From assembly GCA_963576785.1 (NCBI GenBank), contig OY756147.1:1984001-2048000 (forward strand): DNA of 64,000 nt. The letters run 5' to 3'. A model generated the notes under the pieces. That model did not search any database. It was not told where the DNA came from and saw nothing but the letters and a program-made list of their open reading frames with translations. Every line of letters begins with the position of its first letter. The stretch's first letter is position 1. Shown piece after piece: positions 1-8,915 of this stretch. This DNA is from Chlorophyllum brunneum. Lineage: Eukaryota; Basidiomycota; Agaricomycetes; Agaricales; Agaricaceae. A program made the position numbers and the translations under genes.

Positions 1-796
1 CATTGAGCTCCATGGGGGTTAACACCTCCAAGGTGTGGACCATAAGGCCCAGCTTACCCTGCGAGGTGGCGATAACCCTTGTTTTGGACTTCTCCGCTAT
101 GAGGCATGCATTCAGAGAATTGATGATAGCCCCAAAGTTGGTGACGTTGGGTCCGGTGAGAAGGGGAATGATCACCTGTTTGTGCAATGGACCATTTAAA
201 GTGGAGCAGATAGTGCCAGCTTTCTTAGCCGGCTTCTTATTCGCGGGGGAGGAGGAGGAGGAGAAAGCAGTGTCGTACATTGCTACAATCTTCTCATTGG
301 ACAATTCCGGGAATTTGCTCGCAAACTCCAAGAGTTTGAGAGGGTCCCGGGTGTTTGTGGAAGGGGCGACAGCAGGAGTGGCATTGTTACCCTTTCTTGC
401 CACAGCTGTGGCATAGGAAGTCTTTGTTCCTTCCTGGGGTTTCTTGGCATCATTGGCATTAGGCTGAGACACTGGAGTTTTGGTGGCCTTGGCAGGCATA
501 GTGGGAGGGGGAGGGGTGGGGGTTTTGGACATCTTCTGTCCAGCATTAGCGGTCTTCATGACCATCCCTTTGGGCTTCCGGCCCCCACGCTTCTTGTTGT
601 TGACAACGGTCTTGAATTCTGCCTCGGTAATCATCTGCACGTCATCGTTGGAGATGCCCAAACAAGTGACTTCATTACCGGCCGGTGCGTCATCAACAGA
701 GATACCCGAATGAGTGACAACACTAGGGATGACAATGTGCTCGACGACCTCCATGCGGACATCGTCAGGTTTGCACGTGGGGCTTTGGGGGGCCAT
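1..796 (-). CDS. LINE ORF1 (second copy), 5' part, continues off left edge
   Basis: This minus-strand frame is open for about 265 codons from an ATG at 796 to the window edge. It aligns closely with the middle of ORF1 of the complete LINE (7260 to about 6500), with shared blocks such as SNEKIVAMY and the segment around STLNGP. It is therefore a separate, diverged copy of the same family. Similarity begins essentially at the ATG: the next upstream bases belong to the host Gypsy gag, so this copy is 5'-truncated and lacks the N-terminal ~237 codons of the longer copy. No stop codon is seen in this stretch. The zinc knuckles would lie outside the window. Confidence 0.8.
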   Translation of the reverse strand, partial: MAPQSPTCKPDDVRMEVVEHIVIPSVVTHSGISVDDAPAGNEVTCLGISNDDVQMITEAEFKTVVNNKKRGGRKPKGMVMKTANAGQKMSKTPTPPPPTMPAKATKTPVSQPNANDAKKPQEGTKTSYATAVARKGNNATPAVAPSTNTRDPLKLLEFASKFPELSNEKIVAMYDTAFSSSSSPANKKPAKKAGTICSTLNGPLHKQVIIPLLTGPNVTNFGAIINSLNACLIAEKSKTRVIATSQGKLGLMVHTLEVLTPMELN

Positions 797-1265
797 GCGG
801 TAATCCTCCATATGTGACTCCTGTGTTTGTTCTGATGTCTCCTCGGGTGATGTCTGTCATTTTGTATCCTTGTCCTACTACAAGGATTGTGTTTCTCCAT
901 TTGCTGTATGTGTCTGGGATTGAGGCTGCCGGATAGCCTACAATAGTTTGAATAATGTCTGCTCTAGTGTGTTGTTTGAGGAGGAATATGGCATGCATGT
1001 CATCTGTTCCTGCTTGGGTCTTCAATGCTTTAAACTCTATTAAGAAGTTCATGGTGTTCCTTTTTCCCTGTTTGAATAACTCAATTTCTCCTTCTGCTAT
1101 TGCCTTCCTATTTCCTAATGAGAATGTAGCCACCATCTCCTTTGCGAAATCATCAAATGCCGGTGTTTTCTTGTCTTGAATTGTTTGTAACTTGGCATTG
1201 GCATAGGGTTCTGCTAGCCCTCCTTTCATTTGTGCTAGTACTCCAATTATCCTCTGTTTATTATC
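797..1265 (-). pseudogene. Gypsy-like gag, 3' portion (split by LINEs)
   Basis: Minus-strand coding continuation of the gag beginning at 8514. It resumes with DNKQRIIGVLAQMKGG directly after the 13-bp target-site duplication of the LINE. The content resembles the Retrotrans_gag capsid domain, for example FDDFAKEMVATF, NTMNFLIEFKALKTQAG and the segment IVGYPAASIPDTYSKW. About 155 codons are open until the frame runs into the second LINE near 797. No zinc knuckle or pol is visible because the second LINE and the window edge cut the gene. Confidence 0.75.
1253..1265. repeat. LINE target-site duplication, copy at 3' (poly-A) end
   Basis: The 13 bases tctgtttattatc occur here, next to the poly(T) run, and again at 8055-8067 at the other end of the LINE. 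Removing the LINE and one copy restores a continuous gag reading frame, which proves the duplication. Confidence 0.92.
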
Positions 1266-1288
1266 TTTTTTTTTTTTTTTTTTTTTTT
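1266..1288 (-). repeat. LINE poly(A) tail (poly-T on + strand)
   Basis: An uninterrupted run of 23 T bases on the plus strand abuts the target-site duplication and marks the 3' end of the minus-strand LINE. It is the signature of target-primed reverse transcription from a polyadenylated RNA. Confidence 0.92.
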
Positions 1289-1725
1289 AAATCAACAATT
1301 TATATAGCGGTGCTCGAATGCAGTCCGTGTGTACATACATACAAAGGCAGAATGTACAGAATGTTCGGAGAAGGGAAAGTAAACTATAAGTAAACTAACC
1401 CCACGAGACTTGTTGACATCTAGTGCGTACACTAGAGAGATGTTTGGTACCTACGATGTTTAGCGAAAAGTGAGGAGAAAGGAATTTCGGCAAGAGAGAG
1501 AGTGAGAGAGAGAGATTGATAGAAGAGAAACTACCGACTCGCAATCACAAGGGGAAACATCAAACGGTACATAGCATGTGGGCGGGTATTTACCCAGGCA
1601 CCATGGTAGAGATGGAAGTTGAATGAAAACTATATAAAATAGTAGACAAGCAAGGAAAGGGGGAGATAGAGAAATGAATTGGAAATCCATAACCGGGAGA
1701 GCAAAAGAAAAAAGATGAAAGGATT

Positions 1726-4700
1726 CTACACAGGCGCAGACCCAAACCTCCTTTGGACTTGACAATGATGTAACGGTGGGATTGAACCGGCATGGATATG
1801 AGGGCGGTCAGGTTCTGGGGGGAAACTGAACGCGGAGGGGTTGCGATGCAAGAAGTTGACAAAGGTCTTAATTGTGTCAATGCCGAAGTGGTGATCGAAG
1901 TTGTTACAATGATACAGGATGTGTGACCGCGTCTACACCATTTGACTGTTGCAGTGGTGGCACGAAAGGTCCTCGTTAGGAAAGAATTGTAGTCAATATT
2001 CTCCAATCAGGGCGTGACATAGTATGGCACAACAAGCTCTTGCGAAGAGCTGGGGCTGGTATCCGCATTCTCGTATCCATGGACCGGATTTGATGTGCGA
2101 TGGTAAGGCGGAGGCTCCATTCGCTCACACCGGGAGGTGAAGGAAGGAGCTACCGCTGTAAGTCTTGAACCCGAACATGGCCTGCCATGTGTGAATGGCG
2201 TGTTCGGCGGACTTCTTGCGAAGGTAGTCGATCGAGTTCGGTACTTGGTGATTTCGACCCCGGTTAGGCCAGGCGACCGTTTGGATCCAGTCGTGTGTGG
2301 CTTTTTGTATCCCGTACTTGTATTTCGACAGCGTGTGATAAAACGAAAGGCGGTGATGGTCTGACTTATTGAACCAAGCCAGGAGCGCCTTTGAGGTGAG
2401 AATGGACTGTCTTTGGCAGGAGTGCGGTGAACAGTCCAGTAGGAGCCGGGAGGCCTCGATGGAGTCAGTGAACACATGAATGTGCTCAACCTGGTCGTAA
2501 TTGGCAGTAGCAAGCACCTTGGTGATACCTAAGTACTGTGCTACCAGTTCTGTGTCCGTTGACGTGGTTCCTCCGAGCCTCTTCATAATAGAGCTCCCAC
2601 CGTCAAGATGTCGAATGGTAGCTGCCGCCGTGAACTGGCTGGCAAGCGGGTTGGGATTGGGGTGGACCGAGCCGTCTGTACTGATCGTGATGGATTTTGC
2701 GTCCGTTGTCGTGTTCATTGTTACATCATCCCAAAGTGTCTTCAAGAGGTGAGGGTTGTCCCGGTTGAATCCTATAAAAGTAACATTAGTAGAGAAACGG
2801 TCAAGTAACCTACGTCCAGGCCAAAGTGATTTAGAAATGGAATTGAAGTGTTCTATATACCGAGTCTCGGGGGTGGGGTGCGAAAAGTCCATCACAGCTC
2901 CTAATGTCTTCTTCTTCTGAACCTCCGTGAAGTTCTTGATGTGAAGTCGGTGGGGGGAAGAATGATACTCTTTCGTCAATCTTGCCAATGTGTGTTTGTC
3001 GTCCAATGTATGAAGCCTCGACGATTGTCGTTCGGCCAACTTTCGGAGATGTAGTTTGATGGGCATGAGTCCCGCGAGGGACTCCACACCACCGGTGGGA
3101 GAAGTACGGAAGGCCCCAGTAATCCAGAGTGCCGCCCTTCATTGCATTTTGTTAAGGATCTCACAAGTTCCCTTGGTACGGGATCGATTGTGAAACCACA
3201 GTCGGAATCCGTATGTCGCAACCGGTATGACGCACGAACGGTAGAGTAGTCTCTTGTTGCTGGGGGATAGACCCCTGACAGAGTTTCCCAGCATTTTCAT
3301 CGTCTTGATGGTGGATATCGCCTTGGCGGAATAGTATCAAATGTGTTCTTTAAAGGTCAACATCCGGTCGAAGTAAAAGCCGAGGTACCGCCAATGGGTC
3401 TTCAGCTTGAGGGGGTTGCGACCCATGAACGGCGGGGATCCCAAATCAATTGAGGGATTCGAGTCCTGTCTTGCACACGTGAAGTGAAAGATCTTAGACT
3501 TGCCGTGTTCAATTTCCAGGCCAAATTTGTTCATGAGCCACTCCATTTTGTGGTACATGTGTTGCAGAATTTCCACGTTCTTCTCAAGAGACGGGGATTG
3601 CACGATTAAAGTGCCGTCATTGACAAATGATAGGACATCAAAGTCCCACTTGTCGCAGTGTTCCTCCATATGGGTGTCAAAGACATGTAAGAGAGGGGCA
3701 AGGAATAAAGCGGAGAGAATAGGGCTGAGGGCTGAGTCCTGACCTACTCCTACCGCTGCGTCATATTCCGGGGAAGTTTCATTGTTCCACCGGTAGGTAG
3801 TGCGGCGTTCTTTTAGGTAGTTGTTGAAGAACGCTGCGACCTGGGGGGGAAATCCTTGTCATCGTAGAATTTCGATAAGGAGATCGTGGTTGAGGGAGGG
3901 GAAGAACTGGGCCACGTCGAATGCAAGCACTGACGTTTTCTTTTTCTTCGTCCAAGCTCCCCGGATAATGTGTGTCAGGAAGAGACCCATGTCCTCAGTG
4001 GACCTCTGGCAGATTGCTCCCAATTGGTGTGGATGGAGGACCTTGAATTTAACAGCCTCGAATTGGAGTCGCTTGGCGAGCATTTTCTCGATGAGCTTGC
4101 CAAACATGTTAAGGAGGACGATTGGTCAGAACGCCTTCGGAGTGGAGTAGTCGGGTTTATTGGGTTTCGGAATAATCACTGACGTTGACTTTTTGAAGTG
4201 GGTAGGCCAGTGCCTGATGCTCAGACACGTACTACCGATTTTGAGGAATAGATCGGCGCAAGTTTTGTCAGCAATGATCTGTTTGAGATGGGACCAGGAA
4301 ACATGGTTGGGACCGGGAGAAGAAGAATTCGAGGTATCCTTGAGCAACTCCATCATCTCAAGGAGAGAGAAGTCTACCCAAGTCCTATTCTCCATTCTGT
4401 TCGGGGGGGGGGAGTTTGTCTAGAACCGCCGCGTTCGTTGGTCTATCACGGGCAGCGTTATAGTGGGAGTCGAGAGCCATCCACAGATTATCTAGTGTGA
4501 GACAAGGCCGACCGTTGTGATGTATGGCTTCCATGGCCGGAAGTGCGCAGTCCTTAACCCATGGCATGAGATCCCACAGGCATTTTCGGTCGACGGAGAT
4601 TTCTTGTATCTTCTTGTCGAAGTAAGCTCTTTTTGTTTTCCTTGTAGTCTTGCGAAAAGCGTTCCACTTGCGCTTGTTCTTGCGGTCTGCGCGGTGCATA

Positions 4701-5776
4701 GCGAGTGTGGTCGAGCACTCCTCGTTCCACCAGGTCTTGGATCTAGTGGTGATCTTGGTCATCTTCGCATTCCGAGTCCACGATCTGTCAAATAAAACTC
4801 CCAATTCGGCAACAGCTCTCTCCAGCTCGTCCATGTCATTCATTGGCCAGTTCTGGTTCTTGATTCCTTCTATGATGTCCGTCAGGAATCTGGTTTCCTC
4901 TTCCGATTCTTTGGGGATGGTCAATCTTTCAACAACGACATCCATCTGTGGAACAGGCAACCTGATTAGTAGGGGGGCATGGTCTGAGTTGTACTGATCG
5001 CCGTCCTGGATAGCATGGGAGGGAATGTGTGGAAGTGTTCCCGAGACAAAGATCAGGTCAATGACCGTGTCTGGTAGGTTGGGGTCCGAGGCATAATGAG
5101 TCGGCTTGGCCTCAAACGGAGTAGTCCTCACAAGATTGAGGGCTTCGGTGACTATAAGGAGTCGGTCCGCACTTGCCGGATGTTGATCCGTTGAAGGGTC
5201 CCAGAACTCCGATCTGATGTTGATGTCTCCTCCCAAAAGGAGAAAGGGTGGGAGGTCAAAGAGTCGCTCCTCGAGGAAGTGGAGCGCAGTGTTACGGCTG
5301 TCATTATAAACATTCAACAGTAGTAGTTCTTCTCCTCCCACATACAGAGATATACACAGGAGGTCTCGATGGTCGATTACGTCTCTTTGGATGGAGGGTC
5401 GGAGTCGTTTCAGCCTTTTATAAGCAAAGGCGAGGACTTGCAGCGTGGTACAGTGTTCCATGTTGACCGTGCGTTGAGGGTATTGTTGGCGTCCCACTTG
5501 AAGGACTTCTTCGGTGATAATTGGATAAGAAAGGAGTGTTCAGTCCGGGTGAACTGGGCCTCCTACGAGGGGCAATCCGTCATTAGAGACAGATGAGGGG
5601 ATGTCTCGGAGATATCTCCAAGGGGGTTCTTGTATGAGGAGGAGGTCGACATTACCTCTGCGTGCGAGGACTGTCTCCATCACTCTATACGATCTTCCTA
5701 TGTTGTGAGAGCAGACCTTTAACTCGTTCAAGAGTGAACAAGGAGGCCTGTCTTGCTCGTCGTGGGCATTATTCAT
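1726..5776 (-). pseudogene. LINE ORF2: endonuclease - reverse transcriptase - RNase H (broken)
   Basis: About 1350 codons. The N-terminal endonuclease runs to about 4900 (VCSHNIGRS, LLIQEPPW, GGDINIRSEFW, the region around QYNSDHAP). The reverse transcriptase follows, with template grip GAICQRSTED, motif A LAFDVAQFFPSLN and motif B GQDSALSPILSALF. The catalytic box reads SFVNDGT where xxDD is expected, so the first Asp is Asn. RNase H has TDGS, TELVAQ and FTDS as its acidic residues. A C-terminal CHHC plus HILYHC zinc motif follows. One frameshift lies in a 10-G run at about 4403-4412. Every other break is an in-frame stop, at about 5540, 3859, 3337, 3160, 2125, 1998 and 1950. The ATG overlaps the ORF1 stop as ATGA. 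Confidence 0.9.
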
Positions 5777-7971
5777 TGAGAGGGGGTTGTCTGGCTTCGA
5801 CTAGCCTGGGATGGTAAGGAGGCAGGTGATGGAACTCCTTTGTTCGCTCGAAGTTCGAGTGCCTTGTTTGCATGCCAGTCATGGTCAAATCGTTTTCTCC
5901 AAAACTGACATTTTCGGTCGGTAGCGAGGTGGTCCTTGCCACAGTTGGAGCACGTCGCCTTGTGGGGGCATGGTTCTCCGAGGGGGGTAGCCGCAATAGG
6001 CAGAGTGGCTTTATCATTGCCCTTGCAACAATGGGCAAACAATCGGTGGTTGGCAGTGGCATGCGGCCCTTTGCAGTGCGCGCATGTGAAGAGTCTAGCT
6101 CAGCAGCGGGTGAGGGGGTGGCCCCATCTGCAACATTTGGAGCAGAACGGGACTCCCAGGTTGGCTGTGGCCCTCCTAATGCGGAAGAGCCCTCCAAAGA
6201 TGTTGAGGAACTTGTCCTTGATTTTTGCGACATTGGTCCCCGCTTTCAAGTCCCAGATTTCGAACCACACCATACAGGTGTCCGAATGTTTTGAGTTGCG
6301 TCGTACACGTGGTTGCAATGCAAATTGGATGGCGTCGGAGTGGATTGAACTCTGGACGCTAGAGACCACATCGGCCTCAGTGAGGATCTGTTCTCGGGGT
6401 ATGATGTAATTTACATCCGTGACTTTCATGAACGACTTGGACTTAGGGAGGCTGGCATCACCCATTGTGATCCCTCCAAATTTCTCCTTGAGCCACGCTT
6501 TGACAACATCGAGCTCAGCAGGGGTTAATACCTCCGAGGTGTGGACCATAAGGCCCAGCTTACCCTGTGAGACAGCAATAACCCTCGTTTTGGACTTCTC
6601 TGCGATCAGACATGCATTAAGAGAGTCTATGATAGCCCCGAAGTTGGTGACAGCAGGACCCGTGAAAAGGAGAATGATCACTTGTTTTCGCGAGGGACCA
6701 TTAAGGGTGGAGCGAATAGTCCCAGCTTTGTTGGTTGGTTTCTTATTCGCCGGAGGGGCGGAAGGAGAGTAGGCGGCATTGTACATTGCCACAATCTTCT
6801 CATTGGAGAGCTCGGGGAACTTACTCACAAACTCTAAGAGTTTGAGAGGATCCCTAGCGTTGGTGGTGGGGGCAGCATTAGAAGGGGTCTTCTTGGCTGC
6901 CATCAAGGCATAGGAAGATTTCGCTCCTTCCTGGGGGTTGGTTCCCTTACCATTGGGTGTGGGAGTCGGAGTTTTGATGGCCTTGGCAGGCGCGGTGGTG
7001 GGGGCAGCCATGGTGGGCACAATGGGGTTTGTCTTTTTCAGCCCGGGGATTCCTAGAGCCATATTTCTCGGTTTCCTGGCTCGCTTCTTCTTTCCGTGAG
7101 CCACGGTCTTGAACTCCGCCTCGGAGATCATTTGAACGTCATCATCAGAGATACCCGAATGAGTGACATCATTGCCAACGGAGATACCTGGAGTGACAAT
7201 GTGTTCGATGACCTCTATGCGGAAGTCATCAGGTTTGCGCATGGGGCCTCTGGAGGCCACGCGGGAAGGGTGTGCAATGTCCAGCTGAGGGGAATCCTCA
7301 GCATGGATAGCGTACTTACCAAAACTTTTCCCTAACCAATCTTGGAGATTGTTCTTCTTTTCATCGACTATTACCTTAAGCTATCCCTTCTTACTCAAGG
7401 TCTCCGTCAGTTCCGAGAATGCTTGGCCAAATGCCAATCCTTCATCGCCACTCATGTTAAAAGTGCTGCAGGCTTTCACCCACTCTGAGATCTTGCCGAC
7501 CTCTTTCACAGCATCTTCGTAAAATTCTTCAGGACCTTCTCTTTGGTCCTCATGGGATTCGTCCTTGTCCTCTTTGACTTGGATCTTCTTTTTGGGTGTG
7601 AGCTCTTCTTCGACCTGCTCAGCCCAACTTTCTCCTGAGTAATACTGGTCTCCACTGACTCTCGTCTGTTTGGAGACCCAGTGGATCATTCGGTCTCCTT
7701 CGCCATAGAGAGGGTTCGAAGTGATCGAGGTAGGTGTAGTCAGCCTACTGCTTTGGACCGATGGTGGGATGGTGTCGCTATAGGCTTGGTTCAGAGGTAT
7801 GAACGGCCCAGTCGTAATAGGCATCCTAGGGAACAGGACGCTTGGGGGTGGCAAAGCTGGAGAAGCCGCAAAGATAGACGAAGGTGGAACACGTGTTGTG
7901 TCCCCGAAGACTTCCCCGTCGCCATCGGGCATGGGCTCTCTAGGAGAGAGATTTGAATGTAACGCAGGCAT
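5773..7971 (-). pseudogene. LINE ORF1: gag-like RNA-binding protein with zinc knuckles (two stops)
   Basis: A single reading frame of 732 codons from ATG 7971 to TGA 5773, interrupted only by TAG at 7383-7381 and TGA at 6099-6097. The N-terminal third is acidic and proline/serine-rich. A Lys/Arg-rich segment (GKKKRARKPRN) follows, then a conserved domain ending in a C-terminal cluster of cysteine/histidine motifs: CSKCCRWGHPLTRC, CAHCKGPHATANH and CSNCGKDHLATDRKC. These resemble the CCHC knuckles that bind element RNA in LINE ORF1 proteins. The stretch between the first stop and the internal domain is fully open and lacks an ATG start, so I read the first stop as a mutation and not as the end of a separate ORF0. 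The second LINE copy lacks the N-terminal part. Confidence 0.85.
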
Positions 7972-8054
7972 TGTGTATCCTAGTGCTATAGACTAATACC
8001 GTGTAATCGACTTCTGAGAAATCGATGGTGGTGGTACTAGTCAAAGAAGGGATG

Positions 8055-8067
8055 TCTGTTTATTATC
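8055..8067. repeat. LINE target-site duplication, copy at 5' end
   Basis: Exact second copy of tctgtttattatc (see 1253-1265). It also encodes the gag residues at the break point. Confidence 0.92.
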
Positions 8068-8514
8068 TTCGATTTTGTTGAAGAGTGTCCATAAGGACAT
8101 CGCTCTCCACCAATCATCAAACTTGGTTCTATCTCCATTGAAGTATCCTGGTTCTAGTACTAGGTTCTTTGGGAAGTTGATTTCATTGGCCATTTCTAAT
8201 TCTGTCTCAGGTTCACTGTGTTTGTTCTTGTGGGTCTCGGTGGCTTCGATGTCAGATGTTTTGGATTCTCTGTTTTTGTAGGTCTTGGCAACTTCTATGT
8301 TGGATGTGGGTTTGGCAATTTCTGTATTGAATAGGCTCTCGAAAAGAGCTGTGTCTTCGTCTATACTGTGGTTGGATTTCTGCCATTTAAGGCCTTCAGG
8401 GATGTCTGGTTCTGTTTGTCATTTGGATCCAGTGGATACAGGTGATCCCTGAATGTCTGTTGGTCTCGGAGCTCTTGGTCTTCTTGGTGTTCTCAATGAG
8501 CTACTGCCACTCAT
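8055..8514 (-). pseudogene. Gypsy-like gag, 5' portion
   Basis: Starts at ATG 8514 with MSGSSSLRTPRRPRAPRP and reads through EINFPKNLVLEP and GYFNGDRTKFDDWWRAMS to the LINE insertion point. The pattern P-G-Y-F-N-G-D with F-x-x-W-W is characteristic of retrotransposon capsid starts. One in-frame TGA at 8421-8419 stands where a tryptophan is likely (GSK-stop-QTEPD). The frame joins exactly to 1265-797 once the LINE and one TSD copy are removed. The 5' LTR lies about 95 bp upstream. Confidence 0.75.
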
Positions 8515-8607
8515 ATACTGTCATCCTAGTCAGAGGCTATTATTCCAAGCCTAGCTACGAATAGTGGCACCTCTCTTGCAAGGTGAGTTGAATGACACTT
8601 TACCAAA

Positions 8608-8915
8608 TGTTATGACCTTAGTCTACAACTCAGATAGCAAGTCTTTGGATAAAGACAAGGAAGTAGAGAAAGAGTAAGGGATGATATGATTGGTAAAGTA
8701 TAAGGAATACATCAAGTATTACTACATTTTATATCCTAGTGGTGATTGCTAATAATAAGGGAATGGAGTAAAGGAGTCATATGGACAAATAGAATGAGTC
8801 AAGAAGAGAACAAACAGCCTTAAAGGATGAAACAAAGAGGTGAAATGTCTACATTGGAATGATGAGTATGACAGGCGCATGATAAGAATGTACTGTTTAT
8901 CTATAGTTCATAACA
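8608..8915 (-). repeat. Gypsy-like 5' LTR (308 bp)
   Basis: The sequence is bounded by the inverted repeat TGTTATGA ... TCATAACA, typical TG...CA ends of an LTR. It lies immediately upstream of the gag leader on the minus strand. Just inside it on the minus strand is TTTGGTAAAGTGTC, the expected location of a primer-binding site, though I cannot assign the tRNA. The flanking 5 bp on the outside is tgtat (8916-8920); the partner LTR is outside the window. Confidence 0.8.

Larger units (their letters stand above)
1266..8054 (-). mobile_element. Full-length LINE (Tad-like, EN-RT-RNase H), nested in gag
   Basis: A 6789-bp non-LTR retrotransposon on the minus strand. It has an 83-nt 5' leader, a 732-codon ORF1 (7971-5773), an overlapping ORF2 with endonuclease, reverse transcriptase and RNase H (5776-1726), a ~440-nt 3' UTR and a 23-base A tail (T run at 1266-1288). 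Perfect 13-bp target-site duplications flank it. EN plus RT plus RNase H with a zinc-knuckle ORF1 is the layout of the fungal Tad/I-type groups; the clade assignment is inference. It is dead: both ORFs carry nonsense codons, ORF2 has a frameshift in a homopolymer, and the RT active site is altered. Confidence 0.93.
1..8915 (-). mobile_element. Ty3/Gypsy-like LTR retrotransposon, partial, with nested LINEs
   Basis: The element reads on the minus strand: 5' LTR at 8608-8915, a leader, then a gag gene starting at 8514. The gag frame is split by a LINE at 1266-8054 and cut again at about 797 by a second LINE running off the left edge. No protease, RT or integrase of this element lies in the window. 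Its outer LTR end sits inside the integrase region of the Copia relic, so the insertion order is Copia, then Gypsy, then LINEs. The Gypsy call rests on the gag sequence and LTR form, since pol is not visible. Confidence 0.75.

Noticed and set aside
3..416. Plus-strand 137-codon frame
   Set aside because: It is the antisense shadow of LINE ORF1; the equivalent shadow occurs at 6419-6772.
7381..7971. Separate ORF0 in the LINE
   Set aside because: The frame continues open past the TAG into ORF1 and no ATG is present at the supposed ORF1 start in this copy, so one interrupted ORF1 is simpler.
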